From positions 11,172,501 to 11,236,500 of the forward strand of contig AP031351.1 of assembly GCA_037833965.1 (NCBI GenBank): DNA of 64,000 nt, in the 5' to 3' direction. This document shows, piece after piece, positions 39,226 through 51,100 of the stretch. Every line of letters begins with the position of its first letter. Position 1 is the first letter of the stretch. The DNA comes from Marchantia polymorpha subsp. ruderalis (taxonomy: Eukaryota; Streptophyta; Marchantiopsida; Marchantiales; Marchantiaceae). A program made the position numbers and the translations under genes. Below the pieces are notes generated by a model. That model ran no database searches and was not told the origin of the DNA. It saw only the letters and a program-made list of their open reading frames with translations.

Positions 39226-39553
39226 ATGTCTAGTCAATCTCTTTAAACTTATGTCCAAGTAATGATTGTGAGTGTTGTATCTTCAACAATAACCTAGTCA
39301 ATTAGTGTAATGTCTAGTCAATCTCTTTAAACTTATGTCCAAGTAATGATGGTGATTGTTGTATCTTCAACAATAACCTAGTCAATTAGTGTAATGTCTA
39401 GTCAATCTCTTTAAACTTATGTCCAAGTAATGATGGTGATTGTTGTATCTTCAACAATAACCTAGTCAATTAGTGTAATGTCTAATCAATCTCTTTAAAC
39501 TTTAGTCCAAATAATGATTTGAGATTGTTGTATTTTCCACAATAAACTATAGT
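39226..39553. repeat. 84-bp tandem repeat, four copies
   Basis: Copies start at 39226, 39310, 39394 and 39478, each opening with ATGTCTA(G/A)TCAATCTC. The second and third are identical by eye, the first differs by two bases, the fourth is decayed and partial. The unit includes TTGTTGTATCTTCAACAA, a short imperfect inverted repeat. Confidence 0.92.
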
Positions 39554-41123
39554 AGTGACTAGTTATATCTCAGTTTAGGCTAATTAGCCCTCACCTTAGT
39601 CTAATGCTACTATGATGTGCACTTCTTTTCGGTTTTCATTGTATCCGCAAAGATTACATTCCATGTCAGATTTTGTCAACCAATCACATAAATCTATCGT
39701 AAACTAACCGCTACCTAATACTAATAATCTAAACTTACTATCATTATGTACGATACACATGTCATCATCCTATAGTGTACATATGTGGATATAAAGCTCA
39801 TAACTCTAGAACAAAATCATGTATTGCATGTACGATCTTGTCTATTGCAAAGCATTTCAACACTCTTCTTGATATTTATCTATAGACACAAGTGATATCA
39901 AATAGCACACTTATTATTATATTCATCATTATTTGTTGCATTATAAATTTGCAAACAATAATATAATGTAAATATTGTAGCTCCACATTATATAGAGTTA
40001 AATGAATATGATTATTTTTTGGTCAAATGCTTCAAAGCAATTATATATATATATATATGAAGAATGATCACCAAATGAACTAAGTAAGAATCACACCAAT
40101 TAAAATTCTTACTCATCTTTATAGAGTAACAAAATCATTTAGTATCATAAGATTTAATCCAATTGCAATGAAATATATCATAACATATACATATACATAT
40201 AATATATTTCAACAATTGACATACAACATGACTATACAAGATGTCAAAACTAATAAATATATGAAAGTATTATTAATATATATAAAATAAAATAAAAATC
40301 ATATAAACCTTATTAAATAGAACACTAATCTATTATGCATTTATTCACAGATTTTTTGAAATATATATTGAAATTTATATACATTCAAAGCTTTGACATT
40401 GTGAAATACAACTAAATTTTTACATATTTATGACATATTTAATTTTTTTCCATTTATACAAAATTAATTAAATATTTTAATAAAAAATTGATACTAACAA
40501 CAATAATATCACAACAATTTCTCTAAAATATTTAATTTTATTCAATCTAATAATTTTTATTGAAAAAATCATTGTATTCTAAAAACTTGTATATATGACT
40601 CAAACATAATTACATTTTAATAATAATAAACAGACATTCATGAACTTACATATTTTTCCAAAAATTAATATTTTCCAGTGAATGAATAGAATCACTAAAA
40701 ACATATCAAAATTGATATGTTTCAAAAGTATCAATTCATCATGGTTAAATCTATATTTTTGGTTATTTTTTGAAATAATAAATATTTTTAAATATCTGTT
40801 TCTTATATTATTCTTATTTATTATAATGACATGAATATTACAAAATTTATATTTTAAAATGATTTTTTCATATTAATTATTTATTTTTCCTCCAAATATA
40901 CTATAATTCACATTATCTTCAAATTCCTATGTTTTTTTTTCTTCAACACTGTAACTAAATCATTCTTTATAATTTATATTTTCAATAAGTCAGCATTTTG
41001 TATAAATAGATAAAATTAATTCTTTATGTTATCATTATATTGCGATAGAGAAATCATCAAAAATATCATACAATTTTTGTTTTTTGTTTGAATGTGATAA
41101 ATTATACATTTACACTTTCATGA
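39554..41123. other. Very AT-rich intergenic DNA
   Basis: About 1.6 kb at roughly 20-25 % GC, with (TA)n runs near 40044. No coding frame and no element structure recognised. Confidence 0.45.
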
Positions 41124-41133
41124 TATTGAAATA

Positions 41134-41500
41134 GGGACGACTAAGGCCGAACTCGTTGTTGCTACGGCCACATCTGCTTTTGCTACGGCCACACCCGCCC
41201 GCTAGTTTGTCCACGCGCAAGAACCCATATGGATTTGAATATGTTGATCCACTAGTGGCCCAGAAGAGGAAGGAGGCGTGCTTACGTTGTGGCCTTGTTG
41301 GGCATCGTCGCAGCTCAAGAATGTGCTCTGCAGCTTTGAATGCGACGGTTGCGTCCGCTTCAAACCCGACAGTTGCACCGAGTATGAGTTTGATGGTTGA
41401 GCGTAGTGGCAAAAGTGCGCTTGGATAGTAGCAAAAGCGTGCATGGTAATTAGGGAACGGGTGTGGCCATAGCAAAAACGGGTGTGGCCCTACTCTCCCC
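41134..41500. mobile_element. Mutator-like mini-element (Pack-MULE-like) with 10-bp target duplication
   Basis: The exact 10-mer TATTGAAATA stands at 41124-41133 and 41501-41510. Between them are 367 bp whose ends are inverted: GGGACGACTAAGGCC on the left, GGGGAGAGTAGGGCC on the reversed right (11 of 15 match). Subterminal GCTACGGCCACA and TTTTGCTA(C/T) motifs recur on both sides. A duplication of 9-10 bp is the mark of Mutator-like elements. GC content is far above the AT-rich flanks. It carries a zinc-knuckle-like ORF. Confidence 0.85.
41204..41428 (+). CDS. Zinc-knuckle-like ORF fragment inside the Mutator-like element
   Basis: The frame reads RKNPYGFEYVDPLVAQKRK followed by ACLRCGLVGHRRSSRMC, a C-x2-C-x4-H-x6-C pattern close to CCHC knuckles found in Gag proteins and in some MULE transposases. 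No ATG precedes it in good context: the frame stays open from 41156, and the first internal ATG is near its C-terminal end. It is therefore probably a captured or leftover fragment rather than a working gene. Confidence 0.4.
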   Translation, partial: SLSTRKNPYGFEYVDPLVAQKRKEACLRCGLVGHRRSSRMCSAALNATVASASNPTVAPSMSLMVERSGKSALG

Positions 41501-41510
41501 TATTGAAATA

Positions 41511-43135
41511 AGTATCATTTATTTCATATACAAGTTACATGATGCATTATTGAGAGAGTTAAAATCACACAACTTTTACCAGTATGCAGTATACACTTTG
41601 TAACGCATTTTTTTGAATTGCAACCCTACGACAAGAAACGGTTTGAGTTCATGTGTTTCCACGTGTATGTTGCAAACTCAATCAGATACATCTTTTATTG
41701 ATGTTAAAATTTAAAATATTTATACTCTTAGTTATAAAGTTAGTTATCATTCTAAATTTAGATCAATTCATCCATTTTTCTTGATTGTATATTATTTTTT
41801 ATGTCAATGCATTTAAAATAATTATAAATAATTAGTTACTTATTTATAAACATTATTTGAAATATATATGGATAAGACATTTATAATTTTACTCGATTTT
41901 ATTATTAATATATTTAATAAAAATGTTTGCTTTACCAAATATTATACTTTGTAGAAGATATACATATAATCTAATCAGATCTAAATGTGCATACAAAATA
42001 ATTATACAATAGATATATCAAAATTTTGTTAATAAATTCGTTGGATTTACATTTTCTTTGCAACAATTAAAAAACACATTTTTATATTTTTAATACTATA
42101 TTATATTTTATTAATCAAATTGGAAAAAATGGATTTTCAATATATATAATTCATAATTTTATTGTATATGATCTTTTAATGTATAAACAAGTAGTTTTGA
42201 AATTTAAAGTTAATTTTTGTGGCTACTTAAATTTCTGTTATTGATATTCTGATATATATTTTTCTATTTTCATGATAATACAAACATGAGGCATGAATTT
42301 TATAACATATTTGATATGATTTTTGTTAATGATTGTTTTATCAATAGTATATAATGCATGTAAAGGTTTTCAGTTTTTTATGCTTACTGCATTGATTCCA
42401 AATGCTTTAACAACATATTTTGTTGTTATATATCAACTTAAAATACTTCACTCAATTGATTTGGCATATTTAGTTGGATAATAATTTATACAGGTTTGTT
42501 GCAAAATCATAGGAATAAAAAAATTTATTATGTGTGTAAGTTTTTTTAATTTAGCCAATTAAGCTATTGTGTATTCATTTTCAAAACAATACTCATTGAA
42601 AATATATAAATGAACAAATTTGATATGAATTACATCAAAATGCATTTCACTTCATTTCATTGTTAAATGTTTGTTTAAAACTCAATATTCAACTTTAAAA
42701 TAAATTGATGAAAAATTAGATTGCCAAATTGTATATACAATCTTCATTTAATTTGAAATTATTAATTTATTTATAATAATGTTGATTTTCAAATGATATT
42801 TTAAATAATATTTTGATGTGATGTATTTATTGATAATTATAATATTTTAATTTGTAAATTTATATGATATAACATGCAAAGTTTTAATATCATATTTCTT
42901 AAATTGATACATTGATTGTTCAACTTTTTTAAAATATAGTAAATAAATATATTATGCGTAATTTTGCAAAATAAAAAATTTGGAAACATCATTTGAATTT
43001 ACAATAAAAAAATATGTGTATCAACCTTAATTAGTGAAACTAGTTTGACTATCATTATATAAGAGAGTTGACACAATCTTTCTTTGACACAAATGAGAAT
43101 TCTTTGTGCTTTATCTATTTGTAATTGTAGACATA
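41511..43135. other. Very AT-rich intergenic DNA
   Basis: About 1.6 kb of very low GC without coding frames or recognised repeats. Confidence 0.45.
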
Positions 43136-43560
43136 TGTAACACTAGGGTTTAGAGAGAAGCTCACTCGAAGATAGAAACGTAAACTCTGAAGATGAAAGA
43201 TCCCAACAATGGTTCTACTATTCCTTATATAGCTCTCACCAACAAGTACAAGGTGATAAGATCTAATCCCCACCATCCATCCCACTACTAGTGGATGGAT
43301 GACGTGGCGGATAACCCTAACAAGCACACGGATCGCTGACGTGGCACACCCAACTAACACACTAACTAACACACTCAATCCTTACCTACAAACACACGGA
43401 TTGTTGACGTGGCACTATCAACTAACACATCTACTCTGTACCTACCAAGTGTGCGGATCGTTGACGTGGCAGCTATGACTAATGCACACTAAAGTATCTA
43501 CATCAATATTTAGAGTAACCTCTACTTTAGTTCTAACTAACTAAAGATGGTTACAACATA
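43136..43560 (-). repeat. LTR-like fragment with four TGACGTGGC motifs
   Basis: Read on the minus strand, 43322-43136 starts TGTTAGGGTTATCC and ends CTAGTGTTACA, the TG...CA ends of a typical plant LTR, with a TATATAAGG box near 43235. No target duplication was found, so the borders are uncertain. On its upstream side units of about 60 bp repeat, each with CGGAT(C/T)G.TGACGTGGC. TGACGTGGC occurs at 43300, 43337, 43405 and 43462; this is a bZIP-type core (as-1/G-box hybrid). Confidence 0.5.
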
Positions 43561-43566
43561 ACACTT

Positions 43567-43773
43567 ACTTACCGTAAACCTCAAACTGACCAAACCAACA
43601 ACATGATAAATTTAGAAGACACATGTATAATGTGGTTCACTCTTAGGAACTACGTCCACAAAGTAATACACTTGATAGAGTTGACTGCTTGAAGTAGACA
43701 ACCACTCTATGCTATAAATAGCTACATATGAGATTAACCTCATTTAACTCATCAACGAGAGTTAATCTCAACA
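43567..43773 (-). mobile_element. Solo LTR of the 7747-10953 family
   Basis: On the minus strand it begins TGTTGAGATTAACTC, contains GTAGCTATTTATAG, GAGTGAACCACATTATACATG and GTTGTTGGTTTGGTC-like blocks, and ends TTTACGGTAAGT. All of these align with the LTRs at 7747 and 10710. The 5-mer CACTT flanks it exactly at 43562-43566 and 43774-43778. It is 207 bp long and has no interior, so it arose by LTR-LTR recombination. Confidence 0.87.
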
Positions 43774-43778
43774 CACTT

Positions 43779-44509
43779 GTATAAAAGAATTCAAGTTTGA
43801 TGCATAGAATAATAATCTATGTTTTTTATTATACATTTATAATTTGATTTTCAATATTAATAAAAAAATACAATGTTAAAAGTTAAAAAGTTAACTCAAT
43901 ATAAAATTTCAATTTTATTTAAAATATTTGTATTTTTCCCAATATAGTTTAATTTTAAATAATTTTAAATATAAAAATAACCTGAATTTTTTAAACATAA
44001 AATTGAGACATCATCAACTTCATGATGCAATTGCATTTTCAAGAATTATTTTTGGAATAAAAAATATATAATACAAATAAAATTATATCATATTAAATCC
44101 ACACATATGTTCGCAAGACAAATAAATATAGATTGTGTTATTTAAGATGTGATTGATACATGTTCATTTTACTTTTATTTGTTGATAATTTTTATGAAAC
44201 AAATTAACACATTATATATATAAATTTCTATTATATTTTATATCAACAATTTTAATTTTAATTCTATATTTTTTAATTTTAAATAAAATGATAAACTATT
44301 AATGACTATATGCACAAAAAGATTTAATTTCCAATTGTGATGTATACTTCTATACAATTGTTAGCATACATGTTTAATTTCAAAAATCAAATCTTCCATG
44401 CACAAAGTGTTGGTTACTCTATATATATGGGATGGCCTACATCAAAAGCTCGAGGTTTAATGATTTTGTTGCGGGAGAGGGATCTTGTTATAGTGATGCG
44501 AAGACATAA
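43779..44509. other. AT-rich intergenic DNA
   Basis: No coding frame, RNA gene or repeat edge recognised. Confidence 0.4.
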
Positions 44510-45013
44510 TTTGTGATACGTTGCTCATACAAGTGTGGAGGTACTATGCACAATTGGGAATCGTATGCAATGTATTATTGTAAGTATGGTACTCCAGAAA
44601 GTGTCAAGAAGAAGAGTATGATTTCTTCCAATTTTATTCAAGATCCATCAACAAAGGCAAAATTTGGTCATGGCAGCAGGGATAGATTAGATCATGATTC
44701 GCATCACAAGGGCTGTCAGTGCAGGTTTAGTGCCATTAAACTGCTGTCTAATGATCACATTCCACCAGGAATCACGAAATTGATATACAAGCATAGAAGA
44801 CACGTAAATGCTGCAGGTGTAGCTTGTCATGGCATATCGTGTTTCGTGTTGGCTTGCCATCTTAAATGGCTCACAATTTATCCTTTGAATGCAGGTAACG
44901 GCATATTTGTTACATTTTCAATGTATTTGTTTATCGTTCACAGTCAATCTCCCGTCATATTCGTAATATCTACAATAAGTTTGTTGTTATTAGAGTTCTT
45001 CTATATACATTGA
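44510..45013 (+). pseudogene. Possible MULE/FAR1-type zinc-finger fragment
   Basis: An open frame of about 165 codons contains CSYKCGG, KGCQCRFSAIKLL, PPGITKLIYKHRRHVNAAG and CHG. The order C-x-C, then H..H and CHG, with a conserved basic stretch, resembles the WRKY/GCM1-like zinc-binding head of MULE-family transposases and FAR1-like proteins. A TAA stands just upstream at 44507-44509, and the first ATG in frame is at about 44546, so the N-terminus is missing. After about residue 120 the frame turns hydrophobic, which suggests it has run into an intron or noncoding DNA at the AGGTAACGG near 44894. No transposase core was found. Confidence 0.4.
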
Positions 45014-47800
45014 GTCATGTTGTATGTTAAAGATACAAACATGATTTTATATTGTTACAAGAGTTTAGGAAAATGTAACATTAACTTTATACTTTAATTA
45101 TACTTTATACTTCAATAATTCATTTATAGTTAGATTGTCAAATATAGAGTACAATGGACACAAATTTATATAGTGAAATATTTTAAACTTTTAACACTAA
45201 GTACTAGAATCCTGCATTGAGCTTCAAAATTTTACCCATACCCATGAATGGTTCAACTGTAACCACCCACTATCCATCCATGACAACTATTCCATATCCA
45301 TTATCCATCCATTACCCATGAGTTTATACCCAACTGATACCCATGAGTTCATTCTCCATACCTAACTCATATTCATGAGTCCATCATCCAAATAAAGTTA
45401 CTTAAGAGCACTTGAAGTGTTTTTTAAAAAAGCAACGTGCCAATGAGACTTTTTAAAATAAAATTTGGACAATTAAAGTTTCATTACAAGTTGTGAGATT
45501 GTGTTTAACCAACAAATTGATAAAAACATGAATAGGTTCAACGGAGATATCACATGATGGAACGAGAGAAGTACAAATCATGTGACAAGATTTTTGTGAT
45601 CATAATTTTGAAAAGAAACTTCAACTAGTTCAAAGTTTCACTTCAAGATATGGATTGTGTTTAACTTACAATATGATAAAAGCATGATCATGTGATAGAC
45701 CTAGTGACATTATGTCATTATATGCAAGTGAGCTCTTCAAACACGGGACATGGCCATTGCCAAAAAAAAATGTTTCATGATTTTTGGATGTAGTGCTGAT
45801 TGACTCCATTTTTCAGGCATGTGAAGAGTTACGAAAGAGTTTTTTTGGAGTTGGACATCAAAGTATAACAATGGATGCCCAATACCCATCCATTCCTTAT
45901 ATCCACCCATGCATATTAGCCCATACCCAGTATATATCCATTTATCCATGGATTGTTTGGGTATTGGTTACCCATTGCTGTACTGTGCTAAGTACTACTC
46001 ATCATAAACACAATATGAGATTCCCACAATCATATGCATCTACACATGCACACTTGTACTTGATTTCTATAGGTTGTTATAAATGTTATGATTTGTTGAA
46101 TTAAAAATCTACAACAATTTTGAGTGAAATTTTTCTAAATTAGAATAGCATGTACATTGTTATTCAAACACATGAACTCATAATAGAACTCATGACATGA
46201 ATTAATTGATGCTAAGCCTAAAAGAAAAACTTATGTTCAAATAATAAAAAAGAATATCTTAGCAATCAGATGAATTAAATCTATGTTGCGAGTTTATTCA
46301 TACATGACCGATTATGTTATTTAGAATTATGACATTGATAATTTGCATAGCTGTGGCTAAAAAAGTCACAATCATTATGACATGTCATAAATAAATTATA
46401 AGAAAGATGTATAAATCATCTAAAATACAAAAATCCTGAAGAGCTATACTAGGGTACTAAATTCTAACTTTTATCTTTTCTTAAAAATTGTACAAAATTA
46501 ACAAATCATGCATCATAATCAACTTGGTAAAAATGGATCACACATGATGGTTGTGATGACTTCAATGAAAAAAATGAAAAAGAAGAAAATTATGATGAAA
46601 CTACAATGATGAAATTTACAATAGTGGTGTGATATGTTATGACACATTTACTAAAACTATACACATATAGATGCTTTTGATTATTGTTAACCAGAAAAAC
46701 AAAGTACCTACTAATATTTTGTTTTCATTATATGAAAGATTAATTAGATCTCATCAACTTTTGATGAGGTTGAGGTAAAAAATAAACGATATAAAAAATT
46801 GAGCTTTTAAGAGATCTCATGTACATTTGTCTTCCCCTCAAAACCGTGTAGGCTAAATCCATGTAAATGTTATTATGCAAGATATGAGTTTAGAATGTGG
46901 AAAATTGTGTAATAGCTTCAACAATGTTGTACGTGTCCTCATTGGCTGTCTTCTCAACTGATCATTCTGAAAGTTTGCAACCGATTCTTTTTCAACGAGC
47001 CTATTCAAATCTCTTAGAAACGTAGAACGTACTTCAAAATGAATTAATGTTCACAGCTCTTAAGATTTTATCATCTATTAGAGTAGTTTGAAGAGAACTC
47101 GTCTCAAGCATATGGTCAGGAGTTTCTCTCCCATCTTGATGCGAGAAGATTCGCTATAACTCATATGAGCACCGCAACGACAGATTAGAAGCGACATATT
47201 ACAAACAACTTATTTCATGGTCTCAACTAAAACAGATATGAAATCATGTAACATGGATAGGTATGAAAGGAAACGAACGCGAGAGAAATCACAATGACAA
47301 AAGAAATTCGAGTAAAGCTGGTTTGAAGGCAAGGGAGAAAAAAAAACACTTGTTACTCTCTTGATACATCTACTTGTTTCCCAGATATCCTTGAATATCT
47401 CGTGCTTTAAATTCTTAAAATATGGTGCAAACATGCATCTTCTATAATGGACCCCGCTTTCCTAATATGGCATTTTCCCTATTTGTAGCTAATGAAGACT
47501 GGAATGCAATCAAGGACTTGTCCAAAACTCAGTTGAAAGAGGAGAAAACTCATGGTAAATAAAACAATGCTATTCATAATCTGAGTCATAAAGTGGGTAC
47601 TCTTTAATCGTTTCAATTGTTTGTAGGTTGTACAAGGGCTACGCTTGAATGGACTGGAATGATTTGTGTTGCTAAGATTGCGTCAAATGTGAGCAGTAGG
47701 CTGCTGGTCCGGACAGGAAAAGAGGAATGCGCTTTATCGCGAAAGGAGATTCGAGGATCAGTTCGATGGGTTGCGTGTAGCGTATGATGTTGAAAGAATG
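45014..47800. other. AT-rich intergenic DNA with two CCCAT-rich blocks
   Basis: Mostly low-GC DNA. Two blocks (about 45233-45390 and 45868-45980) are dense in ACCCAT/ATCCATCC motifs, the second ending in the palindromic GGGTATTGGTTACCCA. They may be the ends of one decayed element. Nothing else is recognised up to the upstream region of the PDCD2/TSR4 gene. Confidence 0.4.
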
Positions 47801-48139
47801 GAGAATCCTATTGCGTGAAACTACAAGAGAATAGGAGCTTTGGAGGCTTCCGCCAAAAGAGGCTAGATTTGCGGTTGCAGCGGCTATCTGGAACGACCGC
47901 AGTCACGTTGGGGGTTCCGTCAAAAGGTGCAGTCGAGGTGATGATTCGATTGCTATGCGGCAGCGGGTGCGGTTACCACGGCCCTAGTGCACGCTTCGGC
48001 GACTCCTAACAGCACGCGGACGAAAGAAGACATTCCGAGAGTGATCTGACTGCCACCTTCTTAGCCTTAGGAAAGGGTTTGGACTCCAATCGTCATCTTT
48101 GGAAGGGAGAAAGTGAGGCAGCTTGTTGGGAATCAAGGC
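47801..48139 (+). promoter_or_regulatory. Upstream region and leader of the PDCD2/TSR4 gene
   Basis: GC rises here and the reading frame of the first exon stays open upstream, but no ATG occurs in that frame close by. No core promoter motif can be assigned. Confidence 0.35.
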
Positions 48140-51100
48140 ATGGGCCGCCCATTGCCCGGCCTTTCATCTCAGGTACAGAATTCTCTTATCTTGCTTGAGT
48201 TCGAATATGAAATGACAATTTTTGATGGTTTTGAATGTCGTGAGTGCTTCATTCTTCGATCGCAAGTTTGCTCAGTGAGCTGGACGAGCATTCTGGGTTT
48301 TCTTGTGGTGGAGAAACAATCAAGTTGTCTTTTCGATTTCCGATGAGACTGTGACTTGCATAATGTCTTGAAATTGGACTGTGGGAATTTGACTACTTGA
48401 TTTGCAGGAAGGCAAAGATGTCTCCCTGGGAATGCCCGGAGCGTGGGCTGATGAGAATAGCGAGTTGGCCGATCATTACACGACCAAAGTTGGGGGCGAG
48501 CCAGTAAGTGATTCTTTTGCCTTCGCGCAGCATTCATTCTTGCCAGATTCGATGAATGCCACCATGACCCAGCAGACCGCCCAGGCATTAATTGAACCTT
48601 TGGTCTTCGGTTCGCATGCCTTTGTTTCGTGTCGAACAAATGACAAAGAGGTCATGACAAAAATTTGTTTGGATACTCAAGTCGGGTGTGCTTGTAGGAT
48701 TGGCCGGCTCCTCTCAAACCCTTGATAAAAGGTGATCAGCTCAGATGTGCTGTTTGTGGTGGATACCTTGGCCTGGTGGCGCAGGTTTGTCACGCCCTTC
48801 TCTCTCGATTACAAATAAAGCTTGCTGTCCCTTATCCATCTGTCGAACTATTTGTGAACCCAGGACCCTGTTTCAGTCCATTTCTCCTGCCCTTCATCTT
48901 TATTTTCCATTTCCCTCAGAAGTATACGTGAAACTTTACTCATCAAAATTTCCTCACGAAATTCTCACGCCCGAAGTCCGGAAACCCTCCCCAGTTGCCG
49001 AGCTGTGCTAGTGTAAAGGGATGAAGAAGAATTAGAATGCAGTGAACAAAGAGGAGGCCGAAAAAGATGTGTCTATAAGTCCTGTAACGAGTAAGGACTG
49101 CCGTTGTTAAGACTCTAGAGTACTCAAGCTGGTGTGCAGACTGCGGAAGTGCGTTCATTTTCTACGTGTTCCTTTTCTTACAGGTGCACGCTCCTTTGAC
49201 AACTGATGGATTCAACTTCCCGGAACGAACTCTCTACATCCTAGGCTGCCCAGCACAAGGCTGTGGAGTCAGTCAAACAAGGTGCCTACTCTGCCCAAAT
49301 CAGGCATCATGTTTCGGATGATATGTTCAGACCAGAGAGGTTGAGTGATGACGCCTATGATGACAAGAGGAAACTTGGGCGTCCTGGTATATTTGAAGTA
49401 GGTGTCACTGTAGACTTGGATTTTTTTGTCAAGAGTAGCGAATGCCGATGCAAACTGAGCAATTTCTTCCAACTCCAAGGTCTTCATTTTCACATCGGTT
49501 CCGTGTTAAACGGCGATACGTTGATGTGTGATATTATCCACGGGTTTGAGCTTTTAGGTGAGAAGCAAAGTGAGGCAGAAAATATATCTAGATGTGAAAG
49601 TAAGGTAGTTCAAGGTAACAAATTTGTTATTCAATATAAGTTCTTAAAATTCAATCCTTCTATTACGCTAGGTAAGTGTGGCAGTTTTAGAGACACTAGG
49701 ATCCATTTGTCGTAGGTTACTGTTGCGGCATGTGTTATACGATTGTCCAGGTACAGGTTGCAGATCAACAACTTGCAATGTTTCTCAAGGTTTTATGGAC
49801 CTGTCATTTGACCTTCTTGGTTGGAAAACGATGATCAAGACTGATTTTTGTGAACGTGAGAAGTTTCCAGCTGGCGAACCATTAGAGTGCAAAAGAACAC
49901 CCCTGAGATAGAAAACACGGCCGATTATATCGACCCTTCGCCATCAGCTGCTCCGGATGCCATCGACTCCGAATGGGGAGGAACTTCAAGTAGACAGGGT
50001 GGAACTGACAGAACCCAAAGAGACGATTGGTGGGATGATAATTTGTGGGATGGGCCTCCGGTTGAGGAATCCAGTTACGCGGAGGGAGACAGCATGAATT
50101 TTCAGGAACTTCAGTCATCATTGACTGAAGCGGCTCGATTGGCTGCAACAGTCTCAGGTCCCCCAAACAGCAGCAACATCAGCAGGTTAAGTGGAGGGCA
50201 GGGGAGTACTGGCACAAGCAGGGCTCGAAATATAAACCTACCTGGTACGAACCTGCACATCTTGTCTCATTGACAAGCCCTGAACATCATACCTTCTGAA
50301 AATGTTGAAGTAAAGTTCGGGTTTTCACAACCAGATTTTTAACTTTCCGGTTGCTGCACCATTGGTGACAGGTTATTGTTCAAGGTCCAGTTAGTCTTGT
50401 CTTATACTATACAGTCCAAGAATTTTGAATCTTAGCAGACGCAAGACGCTTATCCATGTTCAGGTAGTTATCCACTTGATACCGAAATAGCAATCGGGAT
50501 TTTATGGTGTGCATCATGAATCGTTAGTAATGGAATTGGCCTAGAATATTTTATTAACATGTAAGGCTGGCTGGGATAGTGTTGAATAACTGCGCTCTGT
50601 GTTTTGCAGTCCTACCATGTTTCTACATTTACACTCAAGCCGAGTCATCCACTGGAAGCGGTCCATCCTCTGGAAGCGGTCCATCTCCGTCTGACATTGA
50701 TCCCCAGGCAGGTGGTTGGCCAATTGGAGGAAATGAAGATCCCAGTAGTGGAGGTGAAGATGCCGGAGAGTTGTGGGGATCAGAAGAATATGAATATGAT
50801 CAGGCTTTATACGCAGATAGAACGTATTTAAAATTCAAAAAAAAACTGGATTGCTTCCCCGAGCAATGTTTTAGGTACACTCTCTGTTCATCGTATAGCT
50901 AGGAACTGACTTGAAACTCAATTATAGGTTGTCAAATGTCTCTGGTGAAGGATTCTACAACCGCTCGTGATACATTGTACAATTTTTACATGTTTACTGT
51001 TCATGCTTGAGTTTTCCTGTGTAGGACGCATGGTTCACTATAGGTTTATAGCCAGAGTTCAACGTTGTCTGGATGGACTCTCATGGTATCAAAAGTATTC

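Noticed and set aside
43136..43322. Second solo LTR with TGTTAGGG...TGTTACA ends
   Set aside because: Flanking 5-mers (ACATA and AGCAC) do not match, so it is recorded only as LTR-like with uncertain borders.
49263..49911. 150- and 77-codon plus frames between exons 4 and 5 of the PDCD2/TSR4 gene
   Set aside because: They run out of exon 4 into intron 4; removing the intron with the GT-AG pair at 49282/49870 restores the family sequence SWRTIRVQK exactly in phase.
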